64,000 nucleotides of DNA, from contig CP065955.1 in assembly GCA_016126655.1 (NCBI GenBank), positions 851,001-915,000 on the forward strand, in the 5' to 3' direction. The translations under genes and the position numbers were made by a program. Origin of the DNA: Aerococcaceae bacterium zg-1292 (GTDB lineage Bacteria > Bacillota > Bacilli > Lactobacillales > Aerococcaceae). Under the pieces are notes generated by a model. The model made no database searches and was not told the DNA's origin. It saw only the letters and a program-made list of their open reading frames with translations. Positions 45,702-55,448 of the stretch are shown one piece after another (the first letter of the stretch is position 1; every line of letters begins with the position of its first letter).

Positions 45702-46529
45702 ATGAATATTTTAGTGACGATTGACGCCAACTATATTCCGCCACTAGAGGTAATGTTATATAGTTTAGCGCGTCATCATCAAGGTGATGCGATTTCTGTA
45801 TATTTATTGCATGAAGCCATTGAAGCGCCATTGCTTGAGCAATTAGCGAATAAATTAGCTATTATACAGATTGATTTATACCCCATTCAAGTGGATGCAG
45901 CAGTGTTTGATTCGTTTCCGACGACTGAGCGCTATCCATTTGCGATGTATTACCGTATTTTTGCGGCACATTTTTTACCACCAACAGTAGATAAAATCCT
46001 TTATTTAGATCCGGATATGGTGATTATTAACTCATTGGATGAATTATATCAAATGGATTTAGGTCAAAACTTCTTTGCGGCTTCCACACATGTGGATAAA
46101 GGCTTGGAAAAAGTTAATCAATTACGTTTGAATTACTCGGAAGGTATCTATGTTAATTCAGGTATTTTATTGATGAATCTGTCAGCACTGCGTTTAGAGC
46201 AAGACTTAAATCAGGTGAGTGAGTATATCGATAAATTTAAAAACTTATTATTATTACCCGATCAAGATGTCATTTCAGCACTATATTCGGGTAGAATTAT
46301 TAAGTTTTCAGCTGTAAAATATAATATGACCGAACGAATGTGGATGGTACAAAAACTGTTGAAAGGAGCGGATAGTCTGGCGTGGATTCATGCCAATTGT
46401 CATGTAATTCATTATATTGGACGTAATAAACCGTGGAAGAACGATTATCGTGGAGAGTTAAATCGTTATTATTTTGAAGCACAAGGCTTTCAAGCAGGTT
46501 ATATTGCTGCAGGGAGAGAGAATGAATGA
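45702..46529 (+). CDS. Family 8 glycosyltransferase
   Basis: 275 residues, retaining GT-A enzyme. MNILVTIDANYIPPLEVMLYSL start, YRIFAAHFLPPTVDKILYLDPDMVI with the metal-binding DxD (DPD), and YVNSGILLMNL. These enzymes transfer hexoses from UDP-sugars to lipopolysaccharide, wall glycans or glycoproteins; acceptor unknown. AAAGGAGAG precedes the ATG. It overlaps the VOC gene by 4 bp (ATGA), an odd functional pairing. Confidence 0.88.
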   Translation: MNILVTIDANYIPPLEVMLYSLARHHQGDAISVYLLHEAIEAPLLEQLANKLAIIQIDLYPIQVDAAVFDSFPTTERYPFAMYYRIFAAHFLPPTVDKILYLDPDMVIINSLDELYQMDLGQNFFAASTHVDKGLEKVNQLRLNYSEGIYVNSGILLMNLSALRLEQDLNQVSEYIDKFKNLLLLPDQDVISALYSGRIIKFSAVKYNMTERMWMVQKLLKGADSLAWIHANCHVIHYIGRNKPWKNDYRGELNRYYFEAQGFQAGYIAAGRENE

Positions 46530-47458
46530 AGAGAGTAATAAAAAGAATATTATTAAGCATGCTACTATGGCTAGGCTGCGCACTGAATGTACAAGCGGCA
46601 ACAGAGACGTTTGATTTTGATGCAGAATTGGTGCCCTTGAGCTATCAGTTGAATGCACAAGACCCAAGTAGCTTAGCGGATTTTTATCAAAAAACACTAG
46701 GAATGACATTATTAGAATCAGACGAAGCGACGTCATATTATCGACTAGGAACCAGTGATAAGCGGACATTACTTGAAATTTTTCCGGCAACATTGCCGAA
46801 AGGAAAAACAACTGGATTGTACCATGTTGCATTTGTTTTTGAGACTCGAAAACAATTTGGTGGTGCATTACGACATTTATTAAAAATTGGTGCCCGCTTA
46901 GATGGCTTTTCAGACCATGGAACACATGAAGCAATCTATTTACCGGATTCGGAAGGTAATGGCGTTGAGATATATAAAGATAAGCCACAAGAAGAATGGC
47001 TTAAAGAGGATGGCAGTGTGGCGTTTGCTTCAAAATTTTTTCCAATGGTAGAGATATTTGAACAAGGCACTAAAACGTATGACGGCTTTAATGAATCGGT
47101 TAAACTAGGCCATGTACATCTTGTGGTGGGTAGTATTAGTGAGACTAATAATTTTTACCAGGATATTTTAGGCTTAACTATTACGAATAATAGAGATTCT
47201 GAAGCAACATTTTTAGCTTCAGGGACCTATCATCATCATATTGCAGGCAATACATGGTCAGGTGAGGGCTTACCTAAACTTGTTGACGGTCAACAAGGAC
47301 TACGTATGATTCGTTGGGGCGTTAAAAAGCAAGCGACGTTTAATCATTTAGTACAAACATTAGATGAACACGCATACCCATACTGGATTGAAGATGAAAG
47401 AATTATGGTCTATGATAATTCAGGATTATTACTATCCATTGAAGTTGTAAAAATATAG
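46526..47458 (+). CDS. Exported two-domain VOC (glyoxalase/extradiol dioxygenase-like) protein
   Basis: 310 residues. Two vicinal-oxygen-chelate modules (about 35-160 and 190-305) as in CatE-type 2,3-dioxygenases; the second has candidate metal ligands in LGHVHLVVGS, TYHHHIAGNTW and LSIEVV. Unusually for the family it begins with a signal peptide (RILLSMLLWLGCALNVQA-AT), so it would act outside the membrane. The Cys in WLGC is a poor lipobox. The ATG overlaps the GT8 stop. Substrate unknown. Confidence 0.78.
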   Translation: MKRVIKRILLSMLLWLGCALNVQAATETFDFDAELVPLSYQLNAQDPSSLADFYQKTLGMTLLESDEATSYYRLGTSDKRTLLEIFPATLPKGKTTGLYHVAFVFETRKQFGGALRHLLKIGARLDGFSDHGTHEAIYLPDSEGNGVEIYKDKPQEEWLKEDGSVAFASKFFPMVEIFEQGTKTYDGFNESVKLGHVHLVVGSISETNNFYQDILGLTITNNRDSEATFLASGTYHHHIAGNTWSGEGLPKLVDGQQGLRMIRWGVKKQATFNHLVQTLDEHAYPYWIEDERIMVYDNSGLLLSIEVVKI

Positions 47459-47499
47459 TATAAGCATGGATTTTGAAGTGATGTAACACTGATAGCTTA

Positions 47500-47715
47500 G
47501 CAGGAAAACATTGTGCGAGTACGGATATTTTGCTTTAAATCACTAAAACTTATGCTGTGAGTGAGGTTGTGGTGACTTAAAAACCTTTGTGCTTGTAATC
47601 GATAAAGAGATTTTCAAAACTGGACATCAAGTCAAGCTGAATGAACAGAAAGATAGAATTTGTTGAGCGCAAGATGTTTTAAGAACATTATGAAGTGGGC
47701 GTCAAGAAAACGCAA
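47500..47715 (+). repeat. Degenerate hairpin-element copies upstream of dtd
   Basis: Recognisable pieces: AACATTGTGCGAGTACGG, GCTTTAAATCACTAAAA, AAAACTGGACATCAAGTCA, and GAAGTGGGCGTCAAGAAAA. At least two decayed copies, still in the standard orientation and position. Confidence 0.6.
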
Positions 47716-47741
47716 GCGTCCTGAATTTGGAGGTGTATTAG

Positions 47742-48188
47742 TTGCGTGTAATCATTCAAAAAGTAACTAGTAGTCAGGTGACAGTTGATAACGAAGTCGT
47801 TGGTAAGAGTGGTGTCGGGTTATTGCTGTTAGTAGGTGTGACACACGATGACCAGGCAGAAGACATTGACTACTGTGTGCGAAAAATAATTAATATGCGT
47901 ATTTTTGAAGATGAAAATCAGAAAATGAATTTATCACTAAAAGATGTCAATGGTTCAATCTTATCGATTAGCCAGTTTACTTTATATGCCGATACTAAAA
48001 AGGGAAATCGACCAAGTTTTGTTCATGCCGCTAAGCCTGAACAGGCAAATGCATTGTATGAACAATTTAATGAGCAGCTACGTCAAGCTGATGTAGTTGT
48101 TGAGACTGGTGTCTTTGGTGCGATGATGGAAGTGTCACTCGTCAATGATGGTCCAGTAACGATAATTTTAGATTCAAAAAATAAATAA
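47742..48188 (+). CDS. dtd: D-aminoacyl-tRNA deacylase
   Basis: Proofreading enzyme removing D-amino acids (and glycine from tRNA-Ala), 148 residues. Hallmark [17 protein letters not shown] (SQFTL and GxRPSF active-site motifs) and the C-terminal [19 protein letters not shown] (Gly-cisPro-type dimer motif region). TTG start, supported by GGAGGTG 7 nt upstream and the expected MRVIIQKV N-terminus. Confidence 0.95.
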   Translation: MRVIIQKVTSSQVTVDNEVVGKSGVGLLLLVGVTHDDQAEDIDYCVRKIINMRIFEDENQKMNLSLKDVNGSILSISQFTLYADTKKGNRPSFVHAAKPEQANALYEQFNEQLRQADVVVETGVFGAMMEVSLVNDGPVTIILDSKNK

Positions 48189-48195
48189 ACAAATC

Positions 48196-48267
48196 GACCG
48201 GTGAAAAGGTGAGTGTGTTCTGCTCGAAGGAGTGGAGTGGTGGCTGACTTTTTTGCTGGTCTTTTTT
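48196..48267 (+). terminator. Probable terminator after dtd
   Basis: GACCGG...AAAA can pair with TTTT.CTGGTC, followed by TTTTTT; the loop is long. Confidence 0.45.
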
Positions 48268-48519
48268 GGGGCACGATTCCCTTAATTTGTGATTCCTATT
48301 CAACACTTTTTGTGCCAAAAATATTTTGATTGAGGTTGTATTTTAATTTGATATAAAGTACAGCAGCTACAATTATTTTTGAAAGTAGAATGCCGAGTAG
48401 TTATCTAGAAAGGATGATGAACACCAAAGGTCTTTACCACTTAAAGTCTTAGCAATTGCATTGTCATTATTTCGAAATACTGGTTAAATAATAAAAACAT
48501 TTTAGATGCAAATTTGACC
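48268..48519. other. AT-rich intergenic stretch without a recognisable feature
   Basis: No supported gene, hairpin-element copy or RNA motif was found between the dtd terminator and the adhesin promoter. Confidence 0.4.
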
Positions 48520-48549
48520 TTGAATCACCAATTAAAAAAGGACTATAAT
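48520..48549 (+). promoter_or_regulatory. Promoter of the LPxTG surface protein
   Basis: TTGAAT (48520-48525), 18 bp, TATAAT (48544-48549), giving a leader of about 160 nt. Confidence 0.5.
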
Positions 48550-48716
48550 AGATAAGCTAGATTGATAAGTTTTTCTAGTCATGAAGGATAAATGCTGATT
48601 ATTTCTTAGGAACAGACGTAAAAGAAAAAAGTTAGAGTGATATTGGTTTAAATGCTAGAGAATCAACTATCAAACAGGATTTGTATTTAAAACACAGTTA
48701 ATTTTAGGAGGCAATA

Positions 48717-51700
48717 ATGAATTATAAACAAAAGGATCGGTTCTCAATCCGAAAATTTAAAGTAGGCGTTGGATCAGTTTTCTTGGGCTCATTTTTATTG
48801 ATGGCACCTCAAGTACTGGCAGAAGAAACAGCCAATGTCAATCCAGAAGCTGAAAATGTCGCAGCTTATCTTGCAAAAGGTGATGCTGACGAAGACGTTC
48901 AACCGGAGATGCAAACGTCTAACAGTACAACAGAAGAAAATGCAACAAAAGAAGTTAAACAAGCCGAAGCAGAAGAAAAGGCACCACTTAATGAAGTTGA
49001 AAATTCAGAAAACAATACAACAGATACTGAAAATCCGGTGATTGCAAAGACGAACGAAATAAAAGAGGAAACCACGGGTACAGCGGCTGATGAACCAGTA
49101 AAAGCAACTGATGAAACCGGTCGCAGTTCGAGTGAGTCAGGAGTGGCTACGCCAAAATATGACTTAGGTAAAGCTGAGTATAATCCTAAAGCAAAATTAA
49201 AAGTGACCAAAGCGAATATGGATAATCACTTTGTCACGGGTGGGACGGCGAAATACGGAGAACAAAAACGAGTAACATTGACTGAAGATACCCATAGTCA
49301 AGCTGGCAGTTTAACCCTTAAACATAAAATTGATATGAACGAAAGTTTTACCTTGAAAGGTAAAGTAAATTTAGGTAATAAATATGAAGGAAAACCAGAT
49401 GGCGAAAAGGTTGGTGGCGATGGGGTAGCAGCTGTATTTACTACGGCTGAACCAGGAAACGTGGGGCAACCAGGTGCAGGTATCGGTTTGAGTGGCATAC
49501 CAAATTCGTTTGGATTTAAGTTGGATACATTTCATAATACGAAAAAACCTAATAAAAAGCAAAAGGCGTCGGCTGACCCTAAATTTGATGGATATCAAAA
49601 TGGCGCTTTTGGGGCATTTTATAGTACAGATGCGAAAGGAAAAGCAAATACAGAAAAATCGGAAGCGAAGCGATTAGATAAGCAACCAGAAAACAATCAA
49701 TTTCAAGATTATACTGTCAGTTATAATGGTGTAACTAAAGAGATGACGGTTGAGTATGGGGGTCAAAAATTTACGAAAAAAATAACTGATTACCTTGCCG
49801 CAAGTAGAAAAACTACAATGCAAGATGCAGGAAAAGAATTATTAAGTTTTGCATTGTTTGCTTCTACTGGTAAAGGGACTAATTTACAACAATTTGATTT
49901 AGAAAGTTTTGAATATACAACAGGTGGTAGTCTCATTAAGTTGCTTCAAGTAGATGATGAGACTGGTAAAGTTATTGCAGAAAAATTGTTTGAAAAAACA
50001 AATGAAGGCAGGTTAGATTTAGCTAAAAACCGTGACTTGGCAGACTATGAATTTAAGAGAAGCAATGTAACAACTGCAGAAGGTTTCAAACAGAAAGAAG
50101 AAGTAGAGTTTAAGCCAGGCATTCAAACGATTACGTATAGTTACAAAAAAGTTGAAAAATCTGAATTGAAGAAATTAATCGATGAAAATCCTGAATTAAA
50201 GAAAAAACCTACTTACACACTCGCTGAACAAGATGTGCAAAAAACTTATGATGAGTCGATTGAACATGGTGACGGAACTCTAAAAGATACATCAGTAACT
50301 CAAGCAACTGTCGACGAATCAGTTAAAAAAATTAATGATGCCATCACCAAACTAAAATCTTCATCAGCACAAGCGGCGGTAACTGCTGCAGAAAAAGCGG
50401 GTGCCGATGCTATCGCTAAGAAGAAAGTAGTAGAAACTGACGGAAAAATAACTGAAGATGAGAATAAAGCAATTAACGACCTGAACGGGACTATATCAGC
50501 TAAGAAAGCTGTTGCTACATCATTAGTAAATGATTTACAAGAGGGTGAAGAAAAAACTACCTTAATGAATCGTCTTAGTAATGTAAATACAGTAACGGTC
50601 ATCAGTAAAATTGACACTGATGCAATAGCTATCGCTGAAGCATCCGTTCAAGCCGCTGAAGCGGCAGGGAAAGCTGGACTAGAGAAGAAAAAAGAAGCTG
50701 AAGCGGACGAAGTGATTGATGAAAAAGATAAAGCTGAAATTGATAAATTAAATGAAGCGACAACCCAGTCCAAACGAGCGGCAAAAGAATTAGTTGATAA
50801 GGTGACGGACAAAGAGAAAAAAGCAGATTTTAATAGACGTCTTGATGCAGTGCAAACGGCTGATTCTACCCTCAATGATTTAAATAAAAACGGCATTCCC
50901 GACAAAGAAGACGAAGCCTTTGCTGAAAAAGCAGTTAAAATTGCTGAAGATGCACAAAAGGAAGTTGATACCAAAAAAGATGAGGTTGAACAAGATAAGT
51001 TAGTTTCGTCATCTGAGAAAAAAGTAATTGATGGTCTGAATGAAGATTTAGAAGCTAAAAAAGGCACTGCGACTGCAGTTGTTGCTACACTGCCAAATGG
51101 TGAAAAGAAAAATGAACTCAATGAACGATTAGCAAAGCTTAAAAAAGCTGAAGTTACAGTCAATGATAACGAAAATGATATTCAAACAAAAAGAGATAAC
51201 AAACTAAGTACTCCAGATGAATCTGAACGACCAAATGACGCAGAAACACCGGAGCCACCTAAGACACCAGAACCGCCAATAAAACCAGAAATACCAGAGT
51301 CAGGCAACCCGAGTGAACCAGAGGCTCCTAAAGAAGAAGCACCAGGCAAACCAGAAGATGGTCAGCAAGATGAGCCGAAAGATGGTTCAGATGAGCAACC
51401 GCAAGATACACCAAAAGGTAATGGAGAAGACAAACCGGAAGATCACCCAGAGGATAATCAAAACGATAATTCTGATGATAAACAAGAAAATCAGCCAAAA
51501 GAAGATGGGAAAAATGAAGAGAACCCGAATGGTGAAATGGAACAACAACCTGAAGACGGAAAAAATGATGATTCAGACGGTAAGTCGGATGATACCTCGA
51601 AGGATGACGGAAATGTAACCCCAGAAGATAATGGTAAAGGTCAACAAGATGAAAAACCAAATGACGACCAAAATGGTAATTCAGAAGATGAATCGAATGG

Positions 51701-54317
51701 TAAAGATAACCAAAAACCAGAAAGTAAAGGCGAAGATAAGCCGAACAATGATTCGAATGATGAACCAGAAAGTAATCATGAAGATGATCCAAATAATGAT
51801 TCAAAAGGTGAGTCAGATGATAATACGAAAGGTGACGGAACTGTAAAACCAGAGGATAAACCGAAAGTTGACGAAGAGGATAAACAAGACGGCAAACCAA
51901 AAGATGATGCAGCAAACAAAATTATTGTTGAAGGCACTCCGAAAGCTGTAAAACCGTCAGATAAGCCACAAGATACGGGAATAGTTATTAAAAATGCAGG
52001 TCAAAAGACGAATGTCACAGCTATAGATGAAACTGGCAAACGATTACCAGTAGCATCAGGACAAGAAGGGCAAGTACTCGTTATTCCAGGTAAAGATGCA
52101 AAAGGAACAATAAAATTAACTGTAACCAATCCGGACTTACCAGATGGTAAAAAAGAATTTACTATTCCGATTGAGGCTATTCCAGAAGTCAAACCTGAGG
52201 AAATTCCAGAACAAAATCCTGAAGGTAACGCAGAGGATAAACCGAAAGACGGTAAGCAAGACGAACCCAAAGGTGACGCAGAGGGCAAACCGGGAGACGT
52301 CCCAGGAGCAAAACCAGATGAGAAACCGGAACAAAATCCAGAAGGTGATGGAAAAGATAAAGAAGAAGCAACACCAGAGGATGACCAAAAAGGTGACTCA
52401 GAAGGTAGAGAAGACGGTAAGAATGATAATCCAAAAGATGACTCAAAAGACCAACCCGAAGATGGTAAAGAAGATGATTCAGAGGATAAAGGTGAAAACA
52501 AACCGGAACAACGACCTGAAGATACACCAAAAGACGATGCAGAAAATGACGAAAAAGTAAAACCGCAAGATAAGCCGGAAGGTGACTCAGAAGACCAACC
52601 GAAAGATGGTAAACAGGACGAGCCAAAAGGTGACGAAGATAAACCGAAAGACGCCCCAGAAGAGCAACCTGAACAAAAACCAGAAGGTGACGGAGAAGGT
52701 AAACAGGAAGAAACACCAGAAGATGACCAAAAAGGTGACTCAGAAGGTAAAGAAGATGGCAAGAATGATAATCCAAAAGATGACTCAAAAGAGCAACCAG
52801 AAGATGGTAATAAAGATGATTCAGAGGATAAAGGTGAAAACAAACCGGAACAACGACCTGAAGATACACCAAAAGACGATGCCGAAAATGATGGAAAAGT
52901 AAAACCACAAGATAATCCGAAAGGTGACGCAGAGGATACTCCGAAAGTTAACCCAGAAGAGAAGCCTGAACAAAAACCAGAAGGTGATGGAAAAGGTAAA
53001 CAGGAAGAAACACCAGAGGATGAGCCAAAAGGTGACTCAGAAGGCAAAGAAGATGGCCAGAATGATAATCCAAAAGATGACTCAAAAGACCAACCTGAAG
53101 ATGGTAAAGAAGATGATTCAGAGGATGAAGGTAAAAACAAACCAGAACAACGTCCTGAAGATACACCAAAAGACGATGCCGAAAATGATGGAAAAGTAAA
53201 ACCACAAGATAATCCGAAAGGTGACGAAGAGGATACTCCGAAAGTTAACCCAGAAGAGAAGCCTGAACAAAAACCTGAACAAAAACCAGAAGGTGATGGA
53301 GAAGGTAAACAGGAAGAAACACCAGAAGATGACCAAAAAGGTGACTCAGAAGGTAAAGAAGACGGTAAGAATGATAATCCAAAAGATGACTCAGACGACC
53401 AACCGGAAAACGGTAATTCAGGCGAACCGAAAGGTGACGCAGAGGATACTCCGAAAGTAAAACCAGAAGATAAACCTGAACAAAAACCAGAAGGTGACGG
53501 AAAAGGTAAAACAGAAGGCAAAGAAGATGGCAAGAAAGATACCCCAGAAGTTACAACCAAAACTTATGTTGACCCAACAACAAAAGTATCCGTTACAGTA
53601 ACAGGTAAAGATGCTGAAGAAGACTTAAAACTCAATGTTGTACCTATTTCTAGCTCAATTTTAGGAAATAAACTCGATAAACAATTAGCTGGGAAAACAC
53701 TAGATATGTACGACATTTTCTTCACGAATAAAGCCGGGAAACGTGTACAAATCACAAATCCAGCAGTTGTATCAATTCCGCGTGATACTAACAAAATAAT
53801 TGAAGGTACCTACTATGTTGCAACAACTGGATTGGCAGAGTCACTACCATTTAAGTTGACGGAAGGTGCAGTACAATTTACTGCGACTCACTTTAGTTAC
53901 TATACAATTGCTTATAAGACAAAAGTAAAATCCGAAGCAAAACCTGAAGTAAAACCTGAAGTAAAACCTGAAGTAAAACCTGAAGTAAAACCAGAAGTGA
54001 AACCAGAAGTGAAACCAGAAGTAAAATCTGAAGTAAAACCAGAGGTGAAATCTGAAGCAAAACCTGAGGTGAAATCAGATACTCCAGAAAAATCAGGTAA
54101 CTCGGAGACAACCAAAACTCCAGAAAAACCAACTGAATCAGGACAATCAACTCTTGAACAGCCAGGTCAAAGCAATGGAGAAGTTAAAAAATCTGCCGGA
54201 CTTCCAAATACTGGTGAATCTAGCACAATGTTTGGTTGGAGTGCAGCAGCACTTTCAATCCTTGTTGGGTTAGGATTAGTCGCAACAAGTAACAAAAAAG
54301 AAAACGAAGAAGCATAA
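48717..54317 (+). CDS. Giant LPxTG-anchored surface adhesin with L-type-lectin-like domain and acidic repeats
   Basis: 1866 residues, sortase-anchored. Order: YSIRK-type signal (RFSIRKFKVGVGSVFLGS) cleaved near residue 35; acidic Thr/Asn-rich spacer; bacterial L-type lectin-like domain about 150-400 (GGDGVAAVFTT, GIGLSGIPNSFGFKLDTF, FQDYTVSYNG); MucBP-like module about 402-480; FIVAR-like segment 482-545; three helical repeats of about 90 residues (550-830), the third opening DLNKNGIPDKEDE, which resembles a calcium loop; a long disordered Pro/Glu/Asp/Lys/Gly region interrupted by a small beta domain (about 1070-1160); a beta domain about 1615-1730 (YVDPTTKVSVTVTG); EVKP repeats; LPNTG at about 1829, then a membrane helix and Lys/Glu tail. 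Probably binds host glycans. AGGAGG precedes the ATG. Monocistronic, with promoter and strong terminator. Confidence 0.93.
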   Translation: MNYKQKDRFSIRKFKVGVGSVFLGSFLLMAPQVLAEETANVNPEAENVAAYLAKGDADEDVQPEMQTSNSTTEENATKEVKQAEAEEKAPLNEVENSENNTTDTENPVIAKTNEIKEETTGTAADEPVKATDETGRSSSESGVATPKYDLGKAEYNPKAKLKVTKANMDNHFVTGGTAKYGEQKRVTLTEDTHSQAGSLTLKHKIDMNESFTLKGKVNLGNKYEGKPDGEKVGGDGVAAVFTTAEPGNVGQPGAGIGLSGIPNSFGFKLDTFHNTKKPNKKQKASADPKFDGYQNGAFGAFYSTDAKGKANTEKSEAKRLDKQPENNQFQDYTVSYNGVTKEMTVEYGGQKFTKKITDYLAASRKTTMQDAGKELLSFALFASTGKGTNLQQFDLESFEYTTGGSLIKLLQVDDETGKVIAEKLFEKTNEGRLDLAKNRDLADYEFKRSNVTTAEGFKQKEEVEFKPGIQTITYSYKKVEKSELKKLIDENPELKKKPTYTLAEQDVQKTYDESIEHGDGTLKDTSVTQATVDESVKKINDAITKLKSSSAQAAVTAAEKAGADAIAKKKVVETDGKITEDENKAINDLNGTISAKKAVATSLVNDLQEGEEKTTLMNRLSNVNTVTVISKIDTDAIAIAEASVQAAEAAGKAGLEKKKEAEADEVIDEKDKAEIDKLNEATTQSKRAAKELVDKVTDKEKKADFNRRLDAVQTADSTLNDLNKNGIPDKEDEAFAEKAVKIAEDAQKEVDTKKDEVEQDKLVSSSEKKVIDGLNEDLEAKKGTATAVVATLPNGEKKNELNERLAKLKKAEVTVNDNENDIQTKRDNKLSTPDESERPNDAETPEPPKTPEPPIKPEIPESGNPSEPEAPKEEAPGKPEDGQQDEPKDGSDEQPQDTPKGNGEDKPEDHPEDNQNDNSDDKQENQPKEDGKNEENPNGEMEQQPEDGKNDDSDGKSDDTSKDDGNVTPEDNGKGQQDEKPNDDQNGNSEDESNGKDNQKPESKGEDKPNNDSNDEPESNHEDDPNNDSKGESDDNTKGDGTVKPEDKPKVDEEDKQDGKPKDDAANKIIVEGTPKAVKPSDKPQDTGIVIKNAGQKTNVTAIDETGKRLPVASGQEGQVLVIPGKDAKGTIKLTVTNPDLPDGKKEFTIPIEAIPEVKPEEIPEQNPEGNAEDKPKDGKQDEPKGDAEGKPGDVPGAKPDEKPEQNPEGDGKDKEEATPEDDQKGDSEGREDGKNDNPKDDSKDQPEDGKEDDSEDKGENKPEQRPEDTPKDDAENDEKVKPQDKPEGDSEDQPKDGKQDEPKGDEDKPKDAPEEQPEQKPEGDGEGKQEETPEDDQKGDSEGKEDGKNDNPKDDSKEQPEDGNKDDSEDKGENKPEQRPEDTPKDDAENDGKVKPQDNPKGDAEDTPKVNPEEKPEQKPEGDGKGKQEETPEDEPKGDSEGKEDGQNDNPKDDSKDQPEDGKEDDSEDEGKNKPEQRPEDTPKDDAENDGKVKPQDNPKGDEEDTPKVNPEEKPEQKPEQKPEGDGEGKQEETPEDDQKGDSEGKEDGKNDNPKDDSDDQPENGNSGEPKGDAEDTPKVKPEDKPEQKPEGDGKGKTEGKEDGKKDTPEVTTKTYVDPTTKVSVTVTGKDAEEDLKLNVVPISSSILGNKLDKQLAGKTLDMYDIFFTNKAGKRVQITNPAVVSIPRDTNKIIEGTYYVATTGLAESLPFKLTEGAVQFTATHFSYYTIAYKTKVKSEAKPEVKPEVKPEVKPEVKPEVKPEVKPEVKSEVKPEVKSEAKPEVKSDTPEKSGNSETTKTPEKPTESGQSTLEQPGQSNGEVKKSAGLPNTGESSTMFGWSAAALSILVGLGLVATSNKKENEEA
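52371..53480 (+). repeat. Long tandem repeats of about 300 bp in the adhesin gene
   Basis: The block ACACCAGAAGATGA recurs, with small changes, at 52371, 52713, 53010 and 53319, giving periods of 342, 297 and 309 bp. Each unit encodes about 100 acidic residues (TPEDDQKGDSEGKEDGKNDN and on). High identity between units predicts length variation by recombination. Confidence 0.85.
53930..54075 (+). repeat. EVKP tandem repeat in the wall-spanning region
   Basis: About a dozen 12-bp units encoding EVKP/EVKS/EAKP next to the LPxTG sorting signal, typical of wall-spanning spacers. Confidence 0.85.
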
Positions 54318-54365
54318 TTCGAATTCGTTATCATATCTGTGCCAATCACACATTAGCACACAAAA

Positions 54366-54409
54366 GAAAAGGACCGCTCTGGGAAAACATTCCCGGAGCG
54401 GTTCCTTTT
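54366..54409. terminator. Bidirectional terminator between the adhesin gene and galU
   Basis: AAAAGGACCGCTCTGGGAA pairs with TTCCCGGAGCGGTTCCTTTT, flanked by A and T runs; serves both convergent genes. Confidence 0.85.
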
Positions 54410-54506
54410 GGATTTTGTCTGGTTAATCGACAAGAGACTCATTGTATTTTTGATAATTCACATTCAGCCAGAGCCATGATGCCGTCAACTCACATTTTTG
54501 GATATC

Positions 54507-55427
54507 TTATTCAGATTCTTCTACTTCCACGATTGGATTAGAACTATTTTCAGTACGCAATTCATCACCCAATTTAATAATATAGTCACGTAATTCATGT
54601 GAAATTTCAGGGTGGTTTAAACCGTATTCAATACTCATTTCTAAAAAGCCAATTTTACTACCGACATCATAGCGTTTGCCGTCAAAACGTTTCGCAAAGA
54701 CACGTTGGGTAAGGTTCAATGTATCAATCGCATCGGTTAATTGAATTTCGCCGCCAGCACCGGGTGTTTGATTTTCTAATAAGTTGAAAATCTCAGGTGT
54801 TAATAAGTAGCGACCGATAATTGCTAGATTACTTGGTGCTTCTTCTGGTTTTGGTTTTTCAACAAAGCGTTGGACATTGAAAACACCGTCTTTAATTTCA
54901 CGCTCAGGGTCAATAATCCCGTATTTAGATGTGTCGGCAGGGTCCACTTCCATAACTGCGATATTTGACGCGTGTGTTTCATTGTAGACATCGATTAATT
55001 GTTTTGTTAATGGTACTTCACTATCCATCAAATCATCACCTAACATAACAACAAATGGTTCATCACCTACAAAGGCCTTAGCTTGTAAAACGGCGTGTCC
55101 CAATCCTTTAGGGTAGGGTTGGCGAACAAAGAACAGGTTGATATTTGTTTTTTGTTTGATTAAGTCTAATAAGGCTTCTTTGCCTTGTTTTGATAAATGT
55201 TCTTCCAACTCGATATTCGCATCGAAATGGTCTTCGATCGAACGTTTACTTTTTCCGGTTACAATGAGAATATCTTCAATACCTGAAGCAATAGCTTCTT
55301 CTACAATAAATTGAATCGTTGGTTTGTCGACAATAGGTAACATCTCTTTGGCCATCGCCTTTGTTGCAGGTAAAAAACGCGTCCCCAAACCAGCTGCAGG
55401 AATAACTGCTTTTCTAACTTTTTTCAT
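54507..55427 (-). CDS. galU: UTP-glucose-1-phosphate uridylyltransferase
   Basis: Makes UDP-glucose from UTP and glucose-1-phosphate, 306 residues. Nucleotidyltransferase motif [29 protein letters not shown], and [28 protein letters not shown] precedes the ATG. Last gene of a five-gene minus-strand run. Its product feeds galE (59.2 kb) and the UDP-glucose dehydrogenase (62.9 kb), so the region is a UDP-sugar supply centre. Confidence 0.96.
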   Translation of the reverse strand: MKKVRKAVIPAAGLGTRFLPATKAMAKEMLPIVDKPTIQFIVEEAIASGIEDILIVTGKSKRSIEDHFDANIELEEHLSKQGKEALLDLIKQKTNINLFFVRQPYPKGLGHAVLQAKAFVGDEPFVVMLGDDLMDSEVPLTKQLIDVYNETHASNIAVMEVDPADTSKYGIIDPEREIKDGVFNVQRFVEKPKPEEAPSNLAIIGRYLLTPEIFNLLENQTPGAGGEIQLTDAIDTLNLTQRVFAKRFDGKRYDVGSKIGFLEMSIEYGLNHPEISHELRDYIIKLGDELRTENSSNPIVEVEESE

Positions 55428-55448
55428 TTATCTTGTTCCTTTCCAATC

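Noticed and set aside
48400-48490. Possible transposase fragment on the minus strand
   Set aside because: A short readable peptide is present, but no transposase motif or inverted repeats could be supported.
52001-53560. 519-codon open frame antisense to the adhesin repeats
   Set aside because: It is a shadow of the low-complexity Glu/Asp/Lys/Pro codons (Ser/Phe/Gly-rich translation), with no ribosome site and no known family.
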